Part shown: positions 45,808 through 55,852 of the stretch, in pieces
How positions within the stretch are numbered: position 1 is the first letter of the stretch
Layout: every line of letters begins with the position of its first letter
Source: Oscarella lobularis
Taxonomy: Eukaryota > Porifera > Homoscleromorpha > Homosclerophorida > Oscarellidae
Assembly (NCBI RefSeq): GCF_947507565.1
Contig: NC_089187.1
Span: forward strand, 2,046,001-2,110,000
DNA length: 64,000 nt
Direction of reading: 5' to 3'
Made by a program: the position numbers and the translations under genes
Notes under the pieces: generated by a model
Database searches by the model: none
The model's input: only the letters and a program-made list of their open reading frames with translations
What the model was told of the DNA's origin: nothing

Positions 45808-46350
45808 CTACGGCATGCCATCGCCCCGAGAGATATCAGGGTCTACCAGAGGAGCTTCTTCTTCAGTATCGTCCGCTGTATGGGTCTGAAGGCTCTTGTT
45901 AAATTTTCCTGTCAGGTTCTTTAGTAGAAATGGCTCGCAGTAGTGGCATCGGGTGGTAGTAGGTACTAGTAGGCAGTTAGCGTGAAATGAGTGTCCGCAG
46001 CTTAGAAGTATTGCAGTATCGCTTTCATCAACACATTTTTCTAAATCGCATGCATAACAGATCTTGCGATGGGGGTTTTGGAGTAGAAAACCCAAGAGGA
46101 AATGACCTCTGGTCCAAGGTGCAGGCTAACGTATTTAGTTGAAAGGACCTTCTCTTTCGTTTAGTTTGTAGTTCTTTTGAATACTTTATTGTCTATTGGC
46201 ATGGTTTTCCATAGCGCGCCTCCGTCGATTACGTTCAGAACAGAGGGCGTTGAATTTTCCGTGCCACTGTGGCGCTTCCTTCGCCCCCGCGGGGGCGGAC
46301 GCCGGGAGATTCTTTCTGCCGCCCTTGATTCAATTTGGTGCAATTATCAG
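45808..46350 (-). CDS. RING-H2 zinc-finger gene fragment
   Basis: The last exon (45808-46129) encodes a complete RING-H2 pattern: CYAC, then CGHSFHANC, then CHYC, followed by an acidic C-terminus (DDTEEEAPLVDPD) and a stop. An upstream exon (about 46186-46350: AAERISRRPPPRGRRKRHSG ... DGGALWKTMPIDNK) joins in phase across a GTATTC...TTAG intron. RING-H2 domains are usually E3 ubiquitin ligases. No start codon or earlier exon was found: the sequence beyond about 46385 is the broken sulfotransferase. The gene may be truncated or begin with an unrecognised exon. Confidence 0.4.
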
Positions 46351-46384
46351 GAGCCAAAAACAGAGACTGTCCGGGCAGTCCTGG

Positions 46385-47153
46385 GTACCATTGACTCGGG
46401 CATGTATTCCATATGAGCACAAGGGCAAACAAACGTCTTGTCTATTTCATGAATTATTCTCTTTACATCCTTGTCCTTGTATGGCGGATTGACGCCCAAA
46501 TCGAACGCCATACCGTTGAACCCAGCCCATTGTCTGAGCGGTTTCTTATAGTCGTTGCCGGCTCGAATACGCGATAAATACTGACCAACCGTTTGATTTT
46601 CGCTATGCGTCTGTACGTTCCGTAAAAAGAAAAAGTCGAAACAAATCGAGTAATAGGATCGCGAAGAATTGTGATATAGACGGGCTTCTTTATGAGTTTG
46701 TCCATGACGGCCTTGTTGTATCGACAGTGATCGATAAGAACGCCGTAGTCGCCGCGTTTGACGATACATGCGAGATCGAGTCGTTCAAACGCAAGTGCAT
46801 GGGGTACCCAAGATGCATTCCGTCGGTCGGTATGACCTCTCGTAGGCGGTGCTTCAGAGCTTCATCACGTACCACACGGTCGTGCTTCCCCGTTTTGTGC
46901 GTCTTTATGCAAATTTTTGAACGGACTCTACGGCTTCCTTTGGCGAGTTTGTCTCGACGGGTTTTCGCTTTGGAGACGTTGTCGGCGAAGCTGGTGGAGG
47001 TTCCGTGGGGTGTCTGGAAATCGGACGTTTGCGATGCTGCAACGTAAGGAGTATCCCTGCTAGAGCCAGAACGAATGGCAGCAATAGCATGAGCTTGACG
47101 ATTCGCAGTCTACATGGTAGATTCCACTTCGACTTTCGGTTCATTGGGCGCAA
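46385..47153 (-). pseudogene. Broken duplicate of the galactose sulfotransferase
   Basis: The N-terminus (MRPMNRKSKWNLPC..., signal-anchor, stem) matches the intact gene, but deletions near 46907 and 46855 destroy the frame around the PAPS-binding KTHKTG loop. Other indels follow at about 46760 and 46605. The C-terminal third is absent: sequence equivalent to 44367-44934 is missing and the gene is joined directly to the RING-exon repeat at 46384/46385. Pieces such as ILRDPITRFVSTFSFYG remain readable in other frames. Confidence 0.85.
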
Positions 47154-47405
47154 TTAAAATCGAAGAGGTGGAAGAGGTGATGGTGATGTACTGGTGATAC
47201 CAATTTTTACGTCATACTAATCTACATACGCGGCTTAATTTTTGGATTCCATCGGAGCTGAGCGTACTGGACTACATTCAATTGCCAGTGGATATAGACA
47301 CATGTATACGTACGTATACTGGAAGCTGAACAGAAACAGACAATTTGGTGAAATGCTGAGCGTGATAGAAGCAGCAGGAAGCATCGTAGCCAGTGGTTTC
47401 TTTTC
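47154..47405. other. Spacer before the FAD oxidoreductase 3' end
   Basis: Contains the upstream flank of the broken sulfotransferase and the 3' flank of the FAD gene. No exon recognised. Confidence 0.35.
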
Positions 47406-50372
47406 TTAGGCTACAGGAATCTCCGGTCCCGTGAGCCACTCTTCTGGTGGCTTTGGCGTCGCCAAGCCAATGGGAGGATTGGGCACTTCCGGCCAAGGAC
47501 TTTTGAGATTCGCTGGCTTTGTGGGAAATTTTCCAGTTTGCCCAACCGGGTACACTCTTATTTCGCTATAACAGAAAACATGCCATTCTCGGAACTTGCT
47601 ATGTATTGGCCATACCAAATGTGAGCATGATCGTAGCCATTCGTTGCTGTCACCTCCACCTGAAGACCCGTGTATTCACCAGGCAAATTGACCTAGACCG
47701 CTGTAAGATAAGGCATTTTCTATATATAAACTTTAATCTTACGTCGTGCACTCTTCGTCGTTGATAGTTGTCCTATATTAGTTTGAGTCGCTTATCATCT
47801 ATCACTAGAGATTCTCCTTACCTTGACTGTGGCGACAGTTTGCCACTGAGTTGATCCTTTGGCACGGACGTGGATGGCGTAGTCTTTTACCGTTTCCGGC
47901 ATCGGTTGACCCCAGATCATCGACTTTTGATCTTCAGTTTTGATGCTGAATGTCAATCTTCTCCACAGCCCCGTGTCGAAGATGAATTGCACTTGTCCAA
48001 TAGTTATCGGCGATTCCCATTCGAGAGTCAACGTAGCGGGAACTTCAGAGCTACAGTACAAATGAGTTTATATCAAGACGTTTTAGTGCATTTCTCTACC
48101 TCATCCATCTGTTTGTCCCAGGTAGACACTGTCCAGACATGCAGCCACCGGGCCCAAAGACGGCTCTCGTTTGACCCGAGATGACTTCCTTCGCCTCACT
48201 GCCCTCTAGTTCACTAAAGCATTATGTCTCGTGCATGCGAAATCTCGCAGCGTAAATTGGTGTTTACCTCGTGGCAGAAATCTTTGCCTTCAGGGCCATG
48301 TCTCTTGGATCCTGATTGATTTGGTGCACAATGAACTGATCGTCACGCAAGAGTTGCTGCCAAAATCGTTACTATGACCAGCACAGAATAAGCAATGGAG
48401 TTCAATCTAACTTGTTGAATGCTCCAAACGGCATCAGCATTCTCTGCCACTTGTTGAGGAGTCATGCCGCACTGAACGGCGTACGCTGCAGCGGTGCCAG
48501 CCGCTTGACCGTGCTGCAAAAGAGAGCCTCGTATCACGGTGCCTTTCCATCCCTACCTCGCTCACCGTCATGCAAGTGGCCATGACTCGTTGGGAGCCAA
48601 AGACGACGTGAGAGAAGCTGGCTAGACGGCCGGCAAACATCAGATTCGGCACGTTTGAAGAAATGAAGCAACGAAGAGGAGTGCCATAAATATAAGGAAC
48701 GTTGATCGAAGTAAAAGGAGGATGTTCCGTATCATTGATGCCTTTGATGGCAAAAAATGCCAAAAAAAACGCTCAACGCAAATCATTCCCATTTACCGCG
48801 AGGATTGTGGAGGTCGATATTCCATCCGGCGTGGCAAACGCTGTCGAAAAAGTCGGTCGGTTCGGGAACGATTTCGTTCTGCGTTTGCACGTGAAGTCCA
48901 ATCAGCCTTCGCGCTTCGCGCTTGCACGGATAGAGGCCTGCAAAAATCAAACATTTTCAGCCAAAAATCGACGCGTACGTACCAAACCAATCCAAGGCCC
49001 AGTTGGTCGGATCAACGTCGAGCTTCCCATCGCCGTTCTTGATGTAGTCCCATATGCCGATCAGAGCCTCGAGGAGTTCGTGCATAATTTCGTCTCCGTC
49101 GCTGACGTTGTCGTACGGATACGAGACTTCAATCCACCAGTAGCCTGTCGCAATATCATCTCAACCAGTTTTTCGCTCAAAGACGTGCACTCTCTTACCG
49201 TAGTCGATCGTCCTTATGCCGCGATATTTGAAATCGTCAGACGTAAATTTTCGTTTGAAAGTGGGAGGCGGCTTGAACGGCATCGGCTTGCCCATATCTC
49301 TGCACACAAAAGATAAATAGCCCCATTAATTATCAACTAAATTCGAATTTACTTGGCGTGAAAAGCGAGGGACGTTCCTTCGGTCAGCGTATCAGCCACG
49401 TCCATAGCAAGAGACTCGTTGTATTGAGACTTCGCCTCTCTTCCTTGAGTCCAGTAATTTCCCGCTTCGGCTCCAAGACGACCGTCTCCAGTACAGTCGA
49501 TGAAGACCTTGCCTGTAATTTCGTAGCGTTTCTGAGTGATTTGGTTGTCAGCATAGGCGACCTAAATTTAGGTGAATTTTTAGACGCAGCTGTTGCGATT
49601 GGTTTTTTATACCAAGATGGTTCCGTCGTCGTCTCGGCTGACGCCGGTGAACCACGTGTTTAGAAGAAGCGTCATGTTCGGTTCGGCGCGAAATTTGTCG
49701 AGAAACGTCAGATCCAGCATTTCGGCGCAAAACTGGTTTTGGGAACGATCAGACTTTTACGACTATGACGTCAAAATTTTCTGTTACCTGGGGATTTGCC
49801 ATGGAATTGTCCAATCTGATTTCGTCAACAATTCCACTCTCTCTTGCCTCGGTTTCGTTTTCTTTTCCTCTGCCTACCAAGGAAAGAATTAGATAGATAA
49901 ATAGCATTCAAAGTGTCTTTTATACCTCCAGACTTGTCCGCACCGACCATGTGGAGTTTGACTTCACTGGACGCATTGCCACCCAGTACCGGTCGCCCTG
50001 AGCACAAAACAATCGTCTACTACACCTAGCAGCTTCCTTGAATATAGACCGTGAATGCAGACAGTTCGTGCACCAGATCGAGCAGCTGCCAAAGCGGCGC
50101 CAACACCAGCGCTATTCACAGTCATAAATACACGAGTCGAATTTTGATATTTTGATATACCTTCCTGCTCCTGCAACAATGACATCGCAGTCCAACGGTG
50201 TCAATATCATTCCTGCTCCGACGGGCTGCGTCACTTGAACGTTGCCGTCGTCGGCGAGGGGAAACGGTCCTCTGGGATCAACCTTGATTTGAAGTCCAGA
50301 GAGAGACTGCTCCATCTTTCCGGGCAGAACATCTCCAGCAGCTACAAAAAAACCCATACTCAAAAATGACAC
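47406..50372 (-). CDS. FAD-dependent oxidoreductase (FAD_oxidored type) with C-terminal galactose-binding-like domain
   Basis: Minus-strand exons in order. LDCDVIVAGAG and GVGAALAAARSGARTVCI form a Rossmann dinucleotide-binding start, then RPVLGGNASSEVKLHMVGA. MTLLLNTWFTGVSRDDDGTI and VFIDCTGDGRLGAEAGNYW (second FAD contact) follow, then GREAKSQYNESLAMDVAD, PCKREARRLIGLHVQTQNE, PNLMFAGRLASFSHVVFGSQRVMATC and HGQAAGTAAAYAVQCG. After the catalytic part comes a beta-sandwich segment (ATLTLEWESPITIGQVQFIFDTG) and a tail ending PEEWLTGPEIPVA-stop. The motif set fits the PF12831 family, many members of which are bacterial and of unknown substrate. The intron-rich structure shows it is resident in this genome. 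The N-terminus is not settled: the frame is open back to about 50509. Confidence 0.75.
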
Positions 50373-50389
50373 ATGAGCCGTGATTCCAA

Positions 50390-50801
50390 ACCGTTGGTTT
50401 TGGTTTCTTGGAAGTGCAACGTCATAGTCAAATACAGCATAGACCCAGTCTTCAAAGTCAGATACTTTAGCATGGACTTCCCTTGGACTTAATATAAAAT
50501 GTACCTTGCTGGCAGAAAGGAAGCATTTTTGAACATTAGAGTCGCAATCGAGATCAGTTACATCTAAGACAACAATCCTAATAAACTAATCAGCGTTCTT
50601 AGAGCGTATACCGTCGTCAACCGTCGCTCCGTATGAGACGACGTAGGCGTGACTGTTTACTGTGTAGTCCTTCAAGTCTTCAGCAAATAGTTTCTGCAGA
50701 TCGGCGGACAGGTGCTTGAGAGTGTAACGATAGAATGGAACGCTGAGAGTCGTTCTTCGAACGGACAATGCCGTCTTGCCTTCGCCTGAGACAGCCAACA
50801 T
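50390..50801 (-). CDS. Unrecognised exons upstream of the FAD gene
   Basis: Exon 1 (ATG 50801) reads MLAVSGEGKTALSVRRTTL and, further on, SHAYVVSYGATVDDG. The next exon (about 50509 downward) reads VHFILSPREVHAKVSDFED and FDYDVALPRNQNQRFGITAH and stays open into the start of the FAD gene. It may be a separate small gene or the N-terminal part of the oxidoreductase. No family was recognised, and no signal peptide is present. Confidence 0.4.
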
Positions 50802-51107
50802 TTAAACCATGCAATTAATTAATTAAACGAGACGTATGTTTGCTCGACCATCAGAATCTTCTAGCTGCAAAGACGCTTTGATTCGCACAGAGTCCATTGA
50901 GACTCGGAGTAGTGTACGTACTCTACTCAATTCAAACGCCTACGGATCACGAGTGTCGAGAGATGTAGGAGTACGTCTCTGAGGCAGTCGGACACGCCCG
51001 CTCTGCTGTCCAATTCAGCGTCGAATTTGTCGAAGGGCTCTTTTTATGAAATCGTAAATGGAAAACGAAAACCCCATCAAAACAAAGGAAAAACGCGAGT
51101 AAAAAAA

Positions 51108-53180
51108 TCAATTGGGGTTACCATCAGCGTTCAGTCCTATCTGCGTGTTGTGAGCTTTCCCTGACACTTGCATGGTCCCCTGAAGAAAATAAGCAGGTAC
51201 AAATTTTCCAACAATAATTATTTACACTCCACCTGCAAAACATTGCCCGTTATGATGGCTCTTGCCAGCGTCTTCTGACCGAGATCGATATGATTTCCAT
51301 CATGTTGAAAATCGCAGTTGGTCACTTGAAGACTTTTATAAATGACAGACGTAGTAGGTATCTATACTGGGTGCATAGACTACTGACTTACTTTCCAGTG
51401 GCTCCATTTACTTCAATAGCAGGCAGACCCTGAGAAACCACAGTGTAATACAAAACGTCTGTCGTTGAAACAGACCGTGCCTTTTTGCTGTGATCCCATT
51501 GAACAAACGTGCAGTCTGAAAATGCCGTTGTTCCAGACCCCGAAATCTAGACATACAAAAACGGTCACCTAATGAGGCCAACATACCACTAAAGGACCTG
51601 CCTTTGCTACTGAATTTGACGGTCCCCAAAACGCGCTATTGACAAGATGAACACTGCCGGCATTCGACGCATTGACGACAATTTGCGTAGAATCGACACC
51701 CTATAAAAATATTGCCTAAAAAGTGCTACGTAACGATCACGTCGCGCTGACGTCAAAAGCAGTGAATTCTCCGTTCGTTATAATAATTCCAGAAGTCTTC
51801 GTCGATTCGACTAGAACAGATGCATTAGTCTACGTCAGAAAAAAAACCAGAGTATTCTCCCAATAATTTGATCTTATAAGTCGTACCGCCTTATCAGCTC
51901 CAATTCCAAGAAAATTTCCGTTGCACGAACCCGTGCTCGTAGTGGTAAAGTGATACCCAACAGCATACCCAAACGAAAACGTATTGAATACGTACTCCCA
52001 GTCGGTTCGACCGAATACAAACGATCGACCGTTCAAGAGCTGATAACCGATGTATTCGTCAGTATGAGAGTACCTCAATTATAAACCCGGTTTCATTAGT
52101 GCTGTGTATGGCCTAAAAACATACCAGGGATTAAAGTGAACGTCTTCAACGCGACCAATATCGTAATTCTCGTCTATAAAGATTCCCTAAAGAACTGACG
52201 TCAAACATGCTGACATTGTCTTCTATTTCTAACTGTGTTGGTCGGTTGGCCCTGGACACGAGCTATATAGTGACGAGCGGCACGAATAGCTCGAATAGCA
52301 TTGAAACAGTTCAGGCACTCTACGTCAGTAACTGCCGAATTGGCGCCAGTCATGTCGACAGTCCTGGGAACACCTCATAGTACCAATAGAAGAAATTTGT
52401 TTCTTTTCTTTTCTGAGGCTGACCAGGGAAACGGGGTAGGCGGTCGATCGCCTGGCTGGTCAGGATAGTATATGGTGACTCCGCAAAGTACCGAATTGTG
52501 AGTCAGAGAAATGAAAGGATTGCCACTTTCGTTTCCTTTGCCATCGGTCGGCATCAGTATTGTCCCGTCTAAGAAACAAATTCGAAAAAATTGAAATTCT
52601 TTTCTATGATGTATATTGCCTGTTGGAGTGTCTGAAGGATGTTGGCCAACTATGTGAGCAGGGACAGACCTTCAGTTAGAAAATAATATGGTACGCCAAG
52701 AAATAGATTACATGTCTACTTGTATGTTCCCTGCAGAGTCACTGCCTCTGGTACAGTCAAAGATCCTTTGAAAAGAAAATTTCCCACTGGTATCAGCACT
52801 AAATTTTTTCCAAAATAATTGATAAGCGAACAAATAGTTTAATTCTAGTTTGCCTGTTCCTCCGTTGGTTTTGTTTGCTGCGTCGAGGGCTGATTGAAAG
52901 GCGTGTGTATTGTCCGTCTTTGCATCCCCAACCGCTCCGAAATCCATCACTGCAAAAGAGATAAGGACCTTTTGCACTCTCATATGCTATTTGCATTGCG
53001 ACCGGTACCGTCGAAAATGGATGCTTTCGAGGAGTCAACGTTATGCCTGTACGTATATTCAATATTTTGAAATCGTTGATCGAGCTGAAAGCTTTGGCCG
53101 CCTCGAGACAATTTGAGTGCCTGGCAAAGCAAGACTCCACTGCGACAGAGCAACAGCAGTGAAATAAAACGAATGGCCAT
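51108..53180 (-). CDS. Secreted right-handed beta-helix protein (Pectate_lyase_3 type), copy 1
   Basis: ATG 53180 begins a signal peptide (MAIRFISLLLLCRSGVLLCQ). Exon 2 has the family entry motif VMDFGAVGDAKTDNTHAFQ. Following exons show beta-helix rungs: VLIPVGNFLFKGSLTVPEA, ISLTHNSVLCGVTIYYPDQ, NCFNAIRAIRAARHYIARVQG, FVFGRTDWEYVFNTFSFGY, GSCNGNFLGIGAD and AHNTQIGLNADGNPN-stop. Proteins of this fold include polysaccharide lyases and hydrolases; no catalytic residues can be assigned by eye. Secretion is likely and the substrate unknown. One intron starts with GC at 52852-52853. It has a tandem paralogue at 53320-55576. Confidence 0.75.
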
Positions 53181-53319
53181 GGTCCTTCTCGCGGGCACGT
53201 GAGAGCTACTCATTCATTAGGTGCACTATGCAATTGGGAGGCGTACTACCGTGCAAAACAAGCGTGAAGGAGAACATTGAAAATCAAATAATAGGACGTG
53301 GAAACTCTGCTCGAGAGAA

Positions 53320-55576
53320 TCAATGGGGATTACCGTCCGCGTTTAGTCCTATTTGAGTGTTGCGAGCTTTTCCTGACACTCGAGTAGAACCCTGCAACAC
53401 CAAAGTAGAAACTCGATACTATCGTTTATTCTAAATATATTCTACTGTACCTGTATGACATTGCCTGTTATGACAGCTCTTGCCAGAGTGGATCCAAGAT
53501 CGACTTGATTTCCATCCTGCTGAAAGTCAGAATTTGTCACCAGAAGACTAGACAAAGAGAGCTAAAGGTGCCTCGTAAGAATACAAAGATAATGACTAGT
53601 ATACTTTCCTGTTGCTCCATCCACTTCAATAGCATGTCTTCCCTAAAACCAATATTTAGAGAAAGTAGTAAAAAAAACAAGGTTTGCCTTCTTGTCGTGG
53701 TCCCACTGACTAAAGGTGCAGTCTCCAAATCCAGTTGTTCCAGATCCAGCAATCTAGACGCGTATAAACGAACACTTAAAGGCTGCAAAAACGAGAGCCT
53801 TCAACGTGCCTTCGCAATAGAATTAGATGGTCCCCAAAAAGCGCTATTGACGAGACGAAGGGTGCCTTTGTTAGAGGAACTGACAACAATTTGAGACGAG
53901 TCTACACCCTAGCAAAACGAAAATGGCTTTTTGATAATTAATGAATTGATCGTGCTAACGTAAGGACTTCCAAAAGCAGTAAATTCTCCATTAGTTATTA
54001 AAATTCCAAAGGTATCTGCCGCATCGACTTGAACAGACGCATTCGTCTAAATAAAATCAATATAAAATAGTTTCTCAATTAAGCTTTCCGCCTTACAGCC
54101 ATATCCGCTCCGATTCCGAGAAAGTTACCGTTGCAAGAGCCTTTGGTGCTGGCCAAAAAGTGATAGCCAATAGCGTAGCCAAACGCAAACGTATTGAACA
54201 CGTATTCCCAATCGGTTCGAGCAAAGACAAACGCTCGACCGTGCAACAACTGCCATCCAATGTAATCCTTGTTATAAGAATACCTAGAAAAGCGCAGAGT
54301 GCAGATACTCAAAGCACATAGTTCTGACATACCAAGGATTCCAGTGGACGTCTTCAACGCGACCAATATCATACGTCTCGTCCACGTAGATACCCTAACA
54401 AATGATTTTAATCACAAAAAAAGCGATCTCTTCTTCCTTTTGTATCTTCAACCGTATTGATGGGTTGGCCTTGGATGCGTGCAATATAATGACGAGCGGC
54501 ACCGACGGCGCGAACTGCATTGAAGCAATTCAGGCACTCGATGTCAGTAACGGCTGCGTTGTTTCCACCCAGGACAATGGTCCTAAGAAAAAGCTGTACA
54601 TCGCTCTAAAAATAAATTTCATTTACCAGGGAAATGGGGTTGGCGTTTGATTGCCTGGCTGGCCAGGATAATATATCGTGACTCCACAAAGCACCGAGTC
54701 ACGAGAGATGGTAATAAAGGGCGAACCGCTTTCGTTTCCCTTGCCACCAGTCGGCATCAGAACTGTACCATCTTAGAAAAGACGATCAGAAAAAGTGCAA
54801 GTGCTTTTTTTTCTCACTGTACCTGTTGGAGTGTCAGCAGGATTTTGACCGGGCGTGTGAGAAGGCACGGATCTTCAGAGAAACGACGCCTTACGAAAAA
54901 AATTCCCACTCTTCGGTTTCTTCTCACTTGTACGTCCCTTGCAACGTGACAGCCGCTGGCACAGTCAATGATCCACTGAAGAGAAAATTTCCGGACGATA
55001 TCAGAACTGGACTTTTGAATTAGATATCGCTGTCGAAACAGAGAATATCTATATGTTGCCTGTGTTAGGCCAACATAGTAGATCGCTCACAAAGTAGATC
55101 AATGACGTCATTGTGTCTATATATAGTAGCTGCATCATACATATGGCTGACCCTCCCATGACACTTCTAGAAGTGTCATGGGAGGGTCAGCCATATGTAT
55201 GATGCAGCTACTATATATAGACACAATGACGTCATCGATCTACTTTGTGAGCGATCTACTATGTTGGCCTCACAGCCTGTTCCTCCGAGGGTCTTGTTTG
55301 CTGCATCGAGGGCCGATTGAAAAGCTTGGGTATTGTCCGTCTTTCCGTCTCCCACAGCCCCGAAATCCGTCACTAGAGATGAAATAAATGATTTCTTTTG
55401 TAGCCAATCTGCACCGTACCGTCAAAAATGGACGCGTTCGCGTTAGAGCCGAATTTGTACACGTTTTGAGTACTCCAAGCTGGCTGGCCAAACTGAACTC
55501 GTCCTCGAGGCGTCATTAACGCTTGGGAGAGTAAGAATTCGCTGCAGCAAAGCAGCAGTAGCCTGCAAACGATCAT
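53320..55576 (-). CDS. Secreted right-handed beta-helix protein, copy 2
   Basis: Starts at ATG 55576 with a signal peptide (MIVCRLLLLCCSEFLLSQA). It follows the exon plan of copy 1: VTDFGAVGDGKTDNTQAFQ, VLISSGNFLFSGSLTVPAA, YNKDYIGWQLLHGRAFVFARTDWEYV, ARNTQIGLNADGNPH-stop. All exons inspected are open. The intron after GGTG(T) contains the 212-bp hairpin element at 55063-55274, placed exactly at the 5' splice site. The ancestral donor was GC, as in copy 1; the inserted element offers a GT donor three bases further on, which keeps the frame. Function as for copy 1. Confidence 0.75.
55063..55274. mobile_element. 212-bp hairpin MITE-like element with target duplication
   Basis: Two almost perfect arms of about 100 bp (one mismatch noticed) meet at CACTTCTAGAAGTG. 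Ends are TGTTAGGCC on one side and the complement of TGTGAGGCC on the other. The flanks repeat GCCTG(T) at 55058-55063 and 55275-55280. The paralogous gene copy 1 shows the empty site (TTTGCCTGTTCC). There is no coding capacity, so it is non-autonomous. Confidence 0.88.
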
Positions 55577-55852
55577 TGTTTTTCTTTTCTGGCACGTGAT
55601 TCCGTACGACGCGCGCTTGCCCAGACGTCGGAGGGAAAATACGGAGAGCACAGCCGAGTACGTCTACGTGAACGACGCTTTCGGCGACTAATAGATCATT
55701 AGATTGCTACGAGCGCGTTTGCGAGCGCGCAGAGACGCCCTCGAGCAAACGCTCGACGCGCGATCGAACGATGGCGACAAAACGACGGTACGCGGAGCCT
55801 CTTCTACAGAAAATTGTTAGTATACGATGCTTTGGACCAGTCTGAACTTGCC

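Noticed and set aside
47406-55576. Bacterial contamination or symbiont DNA
   Set aside because: All three genes contain several short spliceosomal-type introns in the local style and are flanked by animal genes.
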